Positions 1 through 6,457 of a stretch of DNA of 8,368 nucleotides are shown piece after piece; position 1 is the first letter of the stretch; each line of letters begins with the position of its first letter. Made by a program: the position numbers and the translations under genes. The notes under the pieces were generated by a model, which ran no database searches, was not told the origin of the DNA, and saw only the letters and a program-made list of their open reading frames with translations. The DNA is from SIG673 sp045638685. GTDB lineage: Bacteria > Bacillota > Clostridia > Oscillospirales > CAG-272. Location of the stretch: positions 1 to 8,368 of the forward strand of contig JAZUBT010000021.1 in assembly GCA_045638685.1 (NCBI GenBank), given 5' to 3'.

Positions 1-134
1 ATCGTGTGGATGATGAATGGTGTACAATGCAGAGTATATCGGCAGATAATGCTGAAGTTCTTTCCCTTGCACAAAAGCATAATGCGAATTACATACTCAT
101 TGATAATCAATACGAAATCAATATCGATTTATAA
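1..134 (+). CDS. 3' end of an unrecognised protein gene (5' end outside window)
   Basis: Reading in the frame whose first full codon is at position 3 gives 43 residues and a TAA stop at 132-134. The peptide looks like real protein: it starts near RVDDEWCTMQS, has a mixed-charge helix (AEVLSLAQKH) followed by a hydrophobic strand (NYILID), and ends in an acidic tail, EINIDL. The helix followed by a YILID-type strand resembles the end of a small alpha/beta domain, but I do not recognise the family and assign no function. A second open frame over the same bases (4-264) has an implausible composition and runs through the terminator hairpin, so I prefer this one. It converges on aspS and is closed by the hairpins at 185-208 and 239-270. 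Being partial, it could also be a pseudogene remnant. Confidence 0.55.
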   Translation, partial: RVDDEWCTMQSISADNAEVLSLAQKHNANYILIDNQYEINIDL

Positions 135-184
135 CGACAAATTCCAATTTATCGACCTGTTGCACTTTGTGGAAAAACATTTTC

Positions 185-208
185 AAAAGTATAGCACACT
201 ATACTTTT
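185..208. terminator. 10-bp perfect hairpin, terminator-like
   Basis: AAAAGTATAG (185-194) and CTATACTTTT (199-208) form a perfect 10-bp stem around a CACA loop. The 3' arm ends in TTTT on both strands. It lies 50 bases past the stop of the left-edge gene, where a terminator for that gene would be expected. The stem is AU-rich and the T tract is short, so termination may be weak, or it may act as an RNA 3'-end stabiliser. Confidence 0.45.
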
Positions 209-238
209 CAAGCAAAGTCGTGTGTTTTGTAAAGCAAA

Positions 239-270
239 AAAAGACTAACGGAGTTTTTCGTTAGTCTTTT
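239..270. terminator. Bidirectional rho-independent terminator between convergent genes
   Basis: AAAAGACTAACG (239-250) pairs perfectly with CGTTAGTCTTTT (259-270), giving a 12-bp stem and an 8-base loop. Read on the minus strand the stem is followed by a run of seven T (complement of 236-242), an excellent signal for ending the pncB-hisS-aspS transcript 115 bases past the aspS stop. Read on the plus strand it ends in TTTTATATT, so it can also stop transcription from the left-edge gene. A much weaker 4-bp hairpin followed by T7 lies at 297-320. Confidence 0.85.
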
Positions 271-384
271 ATATTGTCTAAAAATCCCTATGATAAGAGC
301 GGTAAATGGCTCGTTTTTTTATTATATCTTTGAAAAACAGAAGAAGCTCAATATATGCCCTTTTTTTAGGTATAAAGTAGCGTA

Positions 385-2175
385 TTACTCATTGTTAACC
401 GAAATCATAAGCTCGTCAAGTGCCTTGGAATCTGCGGGAGCGGGAGCGCCCGTCATAAGCTCGGATGCGTTCTGTACCTTCGGGAAGGCAATTACGTCGC
501 GTATATCGTCAATACCGAGCATAAGAGATGTAAGACGGTCAAGACCGAACGCAAGACCTGCGTGCGGAGGAGCGCCGTAGCGGTAAGCGTCAAGCAGGAA
601 GCCGAATTTTTCCTCGTATTCCTCCTTCTCCATTCCGAGAACGGAGAACATCTTTTGCTGAATCTCCGGAACGTGAATACGTACAGAACCGCCGCCTGCC
701 TCGGTACCGTTAATAACTATATCATAGGCAATCGCACGAACTCTGCCGGGATCTGAATCAAGATACTGAAGATCCTCCTCCATAGGCATCGTGAAGGGGT
801 GGTGCTTAGCGTAGTAGCGTCCATCGTCCTCGTTGTACTCAAGAAGCGGGAATTCGGTTATCCAGAGCATCTTGTAGTCTCCGGGCTTAATAAGGTTCAT
901 ACGGAAAGCAACCTCGCGGCGAAGCGCTCCGAGAGAGTCGAATACAACGTCGTTTTTAGCATCTCCAACGATAACGAGAAGGTCGCCGGGTTTAATTTCC
1001 ATAAAGTCAAGTATCGCCTTGTTTTCGTCCTCGGTAAGGAATTTTGCATAAGAGGAGGAAACGGTGCCGTCCTCGGCGTTTTTATACCACGCAAGACCCT
1101 TTGCTTTATAAGTCTTTACAAACTCTCCGAGAGAGTCGATTTCTTTTCTTGAAAGCTTTGCTCCGCCGTTAATATTAATAGCTCTTACAGAACCGCCCGC
1201 CTCGACCGCGCCGGAAAATACCTTAAAGCCGCAGTCCTTAACAAGGTGAGATATGTTTTTAAGCTCAAAGCCAAAGCGAAGGTCAGGCTTATCGGAGCCG
1301 TAGCGCTCCATAGCCTCGGCGTAGGTCATACGGGGCAGAGGAGTCTCTATATCCATTCCAAGGAAATCCTTAAACAGTCTCTTAAGAAGCCCCTCGTTTA
1401 TTTCTATAACGTCATCCTGAGTTACAAAGGAAAGCTCCTCGTCAATCTGAGTGAACTCGGGCTGACGGTCGGCGCGAAGGTCCTCGTCTCTGAAGCATCT
1501 TGCTATCTGAATGTAACGGTCAAAGCCGGAAAGCATAAGAAGCTGCTTATAAAGCTGGGGAGACTGCGGGAGCGCGTAAAAGGAGCCGGGATGAACGCGG
1601 CTGGGAACGAGATAGTCTCTTGCGCCCTCGGGAGTAGGCTTTATAAGATTAGGAGTTTCAATTTCAATAAATCCGTTTTCTTCAAAGTAATCGCGGGTTA
1701 TTTTGGTGATTTTGCTTCTTGCGATAAGATTATTCTGCATATCGGGACGGCGAAGGTCGAGATAGCGGTGCTTAAGACGAAGCTCAGGCTTAACGTCGCT
1801 GTTTTCAACTATCGCAAAGGGAGGAGTCTGAGCCGAGGAGAGAATTTTAAGCTCCTTAACTGCAATTTCAATTTCTCCCGTAGGGATATTTTTATTTACT
1901 GCGCCCTCGCTTCTTGCTCTTACCGTACCCTTGGCGCAGAGAACAAACTCCGAGCGCACCTTGAAAGCGGCTTCGGAAACGCTTTTCGGGGTATCATTAT
2001 CAAAAGCGAGCTGTATTATACCGCTTCTGTCGCGAAGGTCAATAAATATAAGTCCACCGAGGTCTCTCTGGCGTTGACACCAACCCATAGCGCAAACCTC
2101 TTTACCTATATCTTCGGTTGTAAAAAGACCGCAGTATTTTGTTCTTTTATCTGATTTATTAAGTAATTCTGCCAT
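385..2175 (-). CDS. aspS: Aspartyl-tRNA synthetase (AspRS), class IIb
   Basis: Cytoplasmic enzyme that activates aspartate with ATP and loads it onto tRNA-Asp. At 596 residues it has the full bacterial length. Residues about 1-115 form the OB-fold anticodon-binding domain (GLIFIDLRDRSG at 41-52). The catalytic core has QSPQLYKQ (204-211), class II motif 2 FRDEDLRADRQPEFTQID (228-245) and motif 3 GAPPHAGLAFGLDRL (534-548). The bacterial GAD insertion lies at roughly 285-420, and the C-terminal part carries FPKVQNASELMTGAPAP (564-580). The ATG at 2175 has an AAGGA site (complement of 2186-2190) 10 bases upstream. It lies 81 bases downstream of hisS on the same strand and probably shares its transcript; a weak TATAAC box (complement of 2207-2212) without a good -35 is the only local promoter hint. 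It is last in the cluster and followed by the terminator at 239-270. Tumbling of Asp/Asn specificity residues is discussed in the findings. Confidence 0.98.
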   Translation of the reverse strand: MAELLNKSDKRTKYCGLFTTEDIGKEVCAMGWCQRQRDLGGLIFIDLRDRSGIIQLAFDNDTPKSVSEAAFKVRSEFVLCAKGTVRARSEGAVNKNIPTGEIEIAVKELKILSSAQTPPFAIVENSDVKPELRLKHRYLDLRRPDMQNNLIARSKITKITRDYFEENGFIEIETPNLIKPTPEGARDYLVPSRVHPGSFYALPQSPQLYKQLLMLSGFDRYIQIARCFRDEDLRADRQPEFTQIDEELSFVTQDDVIEINEGLLKRLFKDFLGMDIETPLPRMTYAEAMERYGSDKPDLRFGFELKNISHLVKDCGFKVFSGAVEAGGSVRAININGGAKLSRKEIDSLGEFVKTYKAKGLAWYKNAEDGTVSSSYAKFLTEDENKAILDFMEIKPGDLLVIVGDAKNDVVFDSLGALRREVAFRMNLIKPGDYKMLWITEFPLLEYNEDDGRYYAKHHPFTMPMEEDLQYLDSDPGRVRAIAYDIVINGTEAGGGSVRIHVPEIQQKMFSVLGMEKEEYEEKFGFLLDAYRYGAPPHAGLAFGLDRLTSLMLGIDDIRDVIAFPKVQNASELMTGAPAPADSKALDELMISVNNE

Positions 2176-2256
2176 TTTTAAGCCATCCTTTGCTTTTGTT
2201 TTAACTGTTATAATGAAATGTTAGGATAAAATAATGGAAAAATAATAGCTTTACGC

Positions 2257-3513
2257 TTATTTTATTAACGCTTCAAGCTTTTCGAAGTCGTTAAGAGTAA
2301 TTTCAGTCTGTTCTCCGGTTTCCATATTGCGAAGCTGCGCAAGACCGTTTTCAAGCTCGCCGTCTCCGATAATAAGCGTATTCTTTGCGTTAATCTTGTT
2401 TGCATATTTCATCTGCGCTTTAAGGCTTCTTCCGACGATATCCGTTTCCGCCGAATATCCCTTTTCACGGAGAGCGGCGCAGATTTCGGTAGCCTTAACA
2501 GAGGCCTGCTCGCCGAGCGCGGCAATATAAAGAGACACAAAATCCTTTTCCTCGCTAAACGCGGAGCCGTTTTGCATAGAAAGGATAAGGCGGTTTATTC
2601 CCGCGGCAAAGCCTATACCCGAAAGCGCAGGGCCGCCTATCTGCTGAACGAGACCGTCATAGCGACCTCCGCCGCAAACGGTGCTTTGCGCTCCGATTCC
2701 CTCGGTAATAAATTCAAATACCGTTCTTGTATAATAGTCAAGACCTCTTACTATGTGAGAGTCAACTATATAATTAATCTTGCAGGCGTCAAGTCTTGCC
2801 TTGAGACCGATAAAATGGTCGTTACACTCGTCGCAGAGGTGCTCAATGGTTTTGGGTGCGTCGAGCGCTATTTTTGAGCAAATCGGACTTTTGCAGTCGA
2901 GAATTCGCAGAGGATTTGATACCAGTCTTGAGCGACAGGTATCGCAAAGTTCCTCGCTTTTTTCCGAAAAATACTTTACAAGCGCGTCCTTGTACGCAGG
3001 ACGGCAGGTCGGACATCCTATGGAATTAATGTGAAGCCTTGTTCCCGTAATTCCGAGAGAGCTTAAAAATTCTTCCGCAAGAGCGATAAGCTCAACGTCG
3101 GCGGTAGGTGTTGCCGCTCCGAAAAGCTCAGCTCCAAACTGATAAAATTCACGGTATCTTCCTGCCTGAGGGCGCTCGTGGCGGAAACAGTTTATAATAT
3201 AAAAGAGCTTAAGCGGCATAGTGTCGCCCGCAAGACCGTTTTCTATAACCGCTCTTGCAACGCTTGCCGTTCCCTCGGGACGGAGAGAGTAGCTCGTTCC
3301 GTCTCTGTCAATAAAGGTGTACATCTCTTTTTGTACAACGTCCGTTGTATCACCGACACCTCTGCTGAAAAGCTGCGTTTCTTCAAAGGTTGGGAAACGA
3401 ATTTCGCCAAAGCCGCGCTTTTTGCACACCTTTCTTGCGGCAGCTTCAATAAATTGCCACTTTTTAGACTCTCCGGGGAGTATATCCATTGTTCCTCTTG
3501 GTTTCTGTATCAT
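2257..3513 (-). CDS. hisS: Histidyl-tRNA synthetase (HisRS), class IIa
   Basis: Cytoplasmic homodimeric enzyme that attaches histidine to tRNA-His. The 418 residues match the usual bacterial length. Seen in order: N-terminal PRGTMDILP (5-13), class II motif 2 with FRHERPQAGRYREFYQFGAE (110-129), the histidine-specific elements RGLDYYTRTVFE (256-267) and GGGRYDGL (281-288), motif 3 GIGFAAGINRL (299-309), and a C-terminal anticodon-binding domain from about 325. The insertion at 160-232 carries four cysteine pairs (167/170, 190/193, 207/212, 227/230). The ATG at 3513 has AAAGGA (complement of 3524-3529) 10 bases upstream; a second AAGGA touches the start and is too close to be the main site. 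A start at Met9 is possible but would lose the conserved PRGT. It lies 36 bases after pncB and 81 before aspS, supporting one polycistronic transcript. Confidence 0.98.
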   Translation of the reverse strand: MIQKPRGTMDILPGESKKWQFIEAAARKVCKKRGFGEIRFPTFEETQLFSRGVGDTTDVVQKEMYTFIDRDGTSYSLRPEGTASVARAVIENGLAGDTMPLKLFYIINCFRHERPQAGRYREFYQFGAELFGAATPTADVELIALAEEFLSSLGITGTRLHINSIGCPTCRPAYKDALVKYFSEKSEELCDTCRSRLVSNPLRILDCKSPICSKIALDAPKTIEHLCDECNDHFIGLKARLDACKINYIVDSHIVRGLDYYTRTVFEFITEGIGAQSTVCGGGRYDGLVQQIGGPALSGIGFAAGINRLILSMQNGSAFSEEKDFVSLYIAALGEQASVKATEICAALREKGYSAETDIVGRSLKAQMKYANKINAKNTLIIGDGELENGLAQLRNMETGEQTEITLNDFEKLEALIK

Positions 3514-3549
3514 TTTCCTTATGTCCTTTATAAATTTTACTTACAGTAG

Positions 3550-5016
3550 TTAAAACGTTTTTGCCATATTATTTTCTTTTAAAAGATTATGCTTGATGTT
3601 CCAAAGCTTTTCCGAAAGGTCAACGTAGTAGTTATGCGGGTTTTCAAAGCGTTTGACCTCGTCCCACAGAAGCTCAAGCTGCCCCTTGCAGTGCTCTCTG
3701 ATTTCAGCGGTAGCGTATCTCGGATATACGCATTTTCCCGCCTTAAATACCTGTTTTTGAAGCTCAACAGCCTTGAAATCGGTTAAGACCTTGCGTTTCC
3801 AAGTATGCTGAGGATCGAATATTTCAAGCGGCTTACTTTCGTCAATTACCTCGTCGTGAACACATATGAGGTCGGCGATTGCTTTACCGGTTTCGTTTTC
3901 AAAAAGTCTATATAGTTTTTTATAATGAGGATTGGTGATTTTAGCGATATTTTCGCTGATTTTAATTTTTGGAATAATATTTCCTTTTTCGTCCTCGATA
4001 GCGGAAATCTTATAAACTCCGCCGAAAACAGGATCTGATTTCGAGGTTATAAGTCTTTCTCCTACACCGAAGGCATCAACCTGCGCGCCCTGACGGAGAA
4101 GGTCTCTTATAATGTACTCGTCAAGAGAGTTGGACGCGACAATCTTACAGTAGGTAAGTCCCGCGTCGTCAAGCATCTTTCTTGCTTTCTTGGTAAGATA
4201 GGTAAGGTCGCCCGAGTCAAGCCTTATTGCGCATTTTTTAATCCCGCGAGGTAGGAGAACCTCTTTAAACGCCTTTATTGCGTTCGGAACACCGCTTTTA
4301 AGCACGTTATAGGTGTCAACGAGCAGTGTTGCGTTTTCCGGATAGGTTTCACAGTAGGTTTTAAACGCAGTATATTCGTCGTCAAACATCATTACCCAGC
4401 TGTGCGCCATGGTTCCGCCTGCGGGAACTCCGTATCTTATATCGGAAATGGTACACGCGGAGTTTGCGACGCCGCCGATATACGCTGCTCTTGCGCCGAG
4501 AATTGCGCCCTCCGCTCCCTGAGCGCGTCTTGAACCGAACTCACTTACCGGCCGGCCTTCAGCCGCGCGGACAATACGGTTTGTCTTTGTTGCGACGAGA
4601 GACTGATGGTTAAATACAAGTAAAAGATAGGTTTCAATAAACTGAGCCTCGATAGCGGGAGCTCTTACGGTTATAACAGGCTCTCCGGGGAAAACGGGAG
4701 TTCCTTCGGGAACAGCCCATATATCTCCTGTGAACTTAAAGCTCCTTAAATATTCAAGAAACTCCTCGGAGAATATTTTACGCGAGCGGAGATATTCTAT
4801 ATCCGTGTCGGTAAACTTTAAATTTTCAATGTAATCAATTATCTGGTCAAGACCTGCCGCTATTGCAAATCCGCCCCCGTCGGGAATGCTTCTGAAAAAA
4901 ACGTCGAAATAGGTTATGCGGTTTTTAATGTCGGTTTTAAAATAGCCGTTGGACATTGTAAGCTCGTAAAAATCGCAAAGCATCGTCATATTTTCCGCAA
5001 GATAATTTTTGTTCAT
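3550..5016 (-). CDS. pncB: Nicotinate phosphoribosyltransferase (NAD salvage)
   Basis: Converts nicotinate and PRPP, with ATP hydrolysis, to nicotinate mononucleotide, the entry step of the Preiss-Handler NAD salvage route in the cytoplasm. The 488 residues fit the longer Gram-positive form of the family. Recognisable landmarks are the N-terminal LCDFYELTMSNGYF (13-26), EFGSRRAQG (159-167), the conserved His205 in GTMAHSWVM (the position phosphorylated by ATP in characterised members), LVDTYN (232-237), IRLDSGDL (264-271) and the phosphate-binding DAFGVGERL (314-322). The C-terminal third is Cys/His-poor and typical of the long form. The ATG at 5016 has GGAGGA (complement of 5022-5027) only 5 bases away, a strong if tight site. 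It is first in the cluster, 36 bases before hisS, and is served by the minus-strand promoter at 5078-5106. Joining NAD salvage with two tRNA synthetases is a less familiar order than hisS-aspS alone. Confidence 0.95.
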   Translation of the reverse strand: MNKNYLAENMTMLCDFYELTMSNGYFKTDIKNRITYFDVFFRSIPDGGGFAIAAGLDQIIDYIENLKFTDTDIEYLRSRKIFSEEFLEYLRSFKFTGDIWAVPEGTPVFPGEPVITVRAPAIEAQFIETYLLLVFNHQSLVATKTNRIVRAAEGRPVSEFGSRRAQGAEGAILGARAAYIGGVANSACTISDIRYGVPAGGTMAHSWVMMFDDEYTAFKTYCETYPENATLLVDTYNVLKSGVPNAIKAFKEVLLPRGIKKCAIRLDSGDLTYLTKKARKMLDDAGLTYCKIVASNSLDEYIIRDLLRQGAQVDAFGVGERLITSKSDPVFGGVYKISAIEDEKGNIIPKIKISENIAKITNPHYKKLYRLFENETGKAIADLICVHDEVIDESKPLEIFDPQHTWKRKVLTDFKAVELQKQVFKAGKCVYPRYATAEIREHCKGQLELLWDEVKRFENPHNYYVDLSEKLWNIKHNLLKENNMAKTF

Positions 5017-5077
5017 TGTTATCCTCCAAGCGTAAGGTTGCCCTAAATAAAATGTTTTAATATCGTATATACATTAT

Positions 5078-5106
5078 ATAATATAACATTTTTTTCCGTT
5101 TGTAAA
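5078..5106 (-). promoter_or_regulatory. Sigma-A-type promoter for pncB-hisS-aspS
   Basis: On the minus strand TTTACA (complement of 5101-5106) and TATTAT (complement of 5078-5083) are separated by exactly 17 bases, each one mismatch from consensus. Transcription would start near 5071, giving a leader of about 55 bases before the pncB ATG. Overlapping alternative -10 boxes (TATATT with an upstream TG at 5080-5085, and TATAAT at 5073-5078) occur because the region is almost pure A/T, so the exact -10 is uncertain. Confidence 0.6.
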
Positions 5107-5123
5107 GGGGGATTTCTTTTTTA

Positions 5124-5145
5124 ATTTGTAAACAAATGTTACAAA
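5124..5145. promoter_or_regulatory. Overlapping inverted repeats between divergent promoters, candidate operator
   Basis: Two imperfectly nested dyads share bases. ATTTGT-AA-ACAAAT occupies 5124-5137, and TTTGTAA (5125-5131) is matched by TTACAAA (5139-5145) across 7 bases. The block sits 18 bases upstream of the pncB -35 and 7 bases upstream of the oxidoreductase -35. That position suits a regulator acting on one or both directions. AT-rich sequence gives short dyads by chance, so this is a suggestion only; I do not assign it to a known regulator. Confidence 0.3.
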
Positions 5146-5152
5146 ATAGGTA

Positions 5153-5181
5153 TTGCTTTTTTGTATTTTTCATTATATAAT
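5153..5181 (+). promoter_or_regulatory. Sigma-A-type promoter for the oxidoreductase gene
   Basis: TTGCTT (5153-5158) and a perfect TATAAT (5176-5181) are separated by the optimal 17 bases. Transcription would start near 5188, leaving a leader of about 100 bases before the ATG at 5290. The leader is AT-rich and I see no strong hairpin, T-box or riboswitch core in it. It is the only convincing plus-strand promoter in the window, so it may also drive coaE and the transglycosylase gene. Confidence 0.75.
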
Positions 5182-5276
5182 GGATTTAAGCATAATTTTT
5201 GTAGGCAAAGAGGCTTTATAAGTTATTCGTTTATTTTTTAAATTTACACGGTTTTAAGAAATTAAATCATTTTATT

Positions 5277-5281
5277 GAGGA
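5277..5281 (+). promoter_or_regulatory. Ribosome binding site fixing the oxidoreductase start
   Basis: GAGGA lies 8 bases before the ATG at 5290. A TTG at 5275 in the same frame would extend the protein by five residues but overlaps this site, so it cannot use it. The ATG is also where the Rossmann strand (MKIGLLGFG) naturally begins. Confidence 0.8.
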
Positions 5282-5289
5282 AAAAGTAT

Positions 5290-6411
5290 ATGAAAATAGG
5301 TCTTCTTGGATTTGGATATATGGGAAAAACACATTCCTGGTGCGTAAACAATTTAAATTATTTTTATAAGGATCTGCCGTTTAACGTTACCTACGGCGGA
5401 GTGTGTACTACCAAACAGGAAACCGCTGAGGCGGCGGCTAAAATGCTCGGAACGAATAATGCCGTAACCGATGAGGATAAGCTTATCTACGACGACAGTA
5501 TAGATATAATTGATATATGTACACCGAATATCTATCACTACGAGACGCTAAAAAAAGCTATAAAAGCAGGAAAGCACGTTTACTGTGAAAAGCCCCTTAC
5601 TGTTACCTATGAGCAGGCAAAGGAGATAGAGGAGCTTGCAAGGGAAGCTAAAACTGTAAACCAGGTTGTATTTAATAATAGGTTTTTGCCGCCGGTTATA
5701 AGAGCGAAGGAGCTTATAGACGAGGGAAGACTTGGAAGAATTTTGAGCTTCAGAAGCGAATATCTGCACGCAAGTGCTACCGATCCGAATAAAAACGCGG
5801 GCTGGAAGCAAAATAAGGATATATGCGGAGCGGGAACACTTTTTGATATCGGCTCACACGCTACCGATATAATTTACTACCTTTGCGGAAAAATAAGCTC
5901 TGTTATGGGTAAAAGTCAGATAGCATACCCGGTTCGTATGGGTATGGACGGAAAAGAATGGAAAACCAACGCAGACGAGGCGTTTTATATGATTTGTGAG
6001 ACCGAGGGCGGCGCCGTCGGAACGATAGAGGCAAGCAAGCTCTCCGTCGGTGCAAACGACGAGCTGAATTTTGCGGTTTACGGCGAAAAGGGCGCGCTTA
6101 AGTTTTCGCTTATGGATCCGAATTGGCTTTGGTTTTACGATGCGGAAAGGCCAGACGGAAGCTACGGCGGAGAGAGAGGATTTACCAAGATAGAGTGTTG
6201 CGGAAGATACCCCGCTCCGGGTGGGATTTTTCCCTCGTTTAAAGCTCCGATAGGTTGGCTTCGCGGCCACCTTCACTGTATGTATTCCTTCCTTAACTGC
6301 GTACACGAAAAACGCGCGGCATCACCGTCGTTTAGCGAAGCTGCGGATATTCAAAAAGTTTTGGAAAATGCGATCATTAGTGATAATAATCAAGGTGTAA
6401 TGATAAAATAG
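5290..6411 (+). CDS. Gfo/Idh/MocA-family NAD(P)-dependent oxidoreductase
   Basis: A 373-residue cytoplasmic dehydrogenase-like protein. The N-terminal Rossmann domain opens with the dinucleotide-binding loop GFGYMGKTH (7-15). The family's cofactor and catalytic lysine motif EKP is at 100-102 (YCEKPLT), and the C-terminal substrate domain contains AGTLFDIGSHATD (181-193), with Asp186 and His190 at the usual catalytic positions. Members oxidise or reduce hydroxyl/keto groups of sugars, sugar acids, inositols or related compounds. The key residues are all present, so it is probably active, but the substrate cannot be read from sequence. It heads the plus-strand group behind its own promoter and is followed 46 bases later by coaE. 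Nearness to eda/kdgK makes a sugar-acid substrate conceivable, though two unrelated housekeeping genes stand between. No signal peptide is seen. Confidence 0.92.
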   Translation: MKIGLLGFGYMGKTHSWCVNNLNYFYKDLPFNVTYGGVCTTKQETAEAAAKMLGTNNAVTDEDKLIYDDSIDIIDICTPNIYHYETLKKAIKAGKHVYCEKPLTVTYEQAKEIEELAREAKTVNQVVFNNRFLPPVIRAKELIDEGRLGRILSFRSEYLHASATDPNKNAGWKQNKDICGAGTLFDIGSHATDIIYYLCGKISSVMGKSQIAYPVRMGMDGKEWKTNADEAFYMICETEGGAVGTIEASKLSVGANDELNFAVYGEKGALKFSLMDPNWLWFYDAERPDGSYGGERGFTKIECCGRYPAPGGIFPSFKAPIGWLRGHLHCMYSFLNCVHEKRAASPSFSEAADIQKVLENAIISDNNQGVMIK

Positions 6412-6445
6412 GTCGCTTTAGTTTGCGATATATGTATAAATTTTG

Positions 6446-6452
6446 AAAGGAG
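6446..6452 (+). promoter_or_regulatory. Ribosome binding site fixing the coaE start
   Basis: AAAGGAG lies 5 bases before the ATG at 6458. An in-frame TTG at 6443 would add five residues but overlaps the site, so the ATG is chosen; it also puts the first strand (MIILGITG) directly before the P-loop. Confidence 0.85.
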
Positions 6453-6457
6453 AGTAT

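Noticed and set aside
4..264. 86-codon open frame at the left edge
   Set aside because: Its composition is unlike a folded protein and it runs into the terminator hairpin. The frame ending at 134 looks far more like real protein.
1246..2154. Long plus-strand open frame (302 codons) opposite aspS
   Set aside because: It is fully antisense to the conserved aspS core, has no ribosome site or family motif, and has a composition expected from the reverse reading of the aspS codons.
2176..5289. T-box leader for the synthetase genes
   Set aside because: T-boxes are common before Firmicutes synthetase genes, but none of the three gaps (2176-2256, 3514-3549, 5017-5289) contains the conserved T-box sequence on the minus strand, and the pncB leader is only about 55 bases.
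5017..5289. Riboswitch in the pncB or oxidoreductase leader
   Set aside because: The leaders are AT-rich with no extended stem structure or recognisable aptamer core.
6412..6457. Separate promoter for coaE
   Set aside because: TATAAA at 6435-6440 has no -35 at a workable distance, so co-transcription with the oxidoreductase is simpler.
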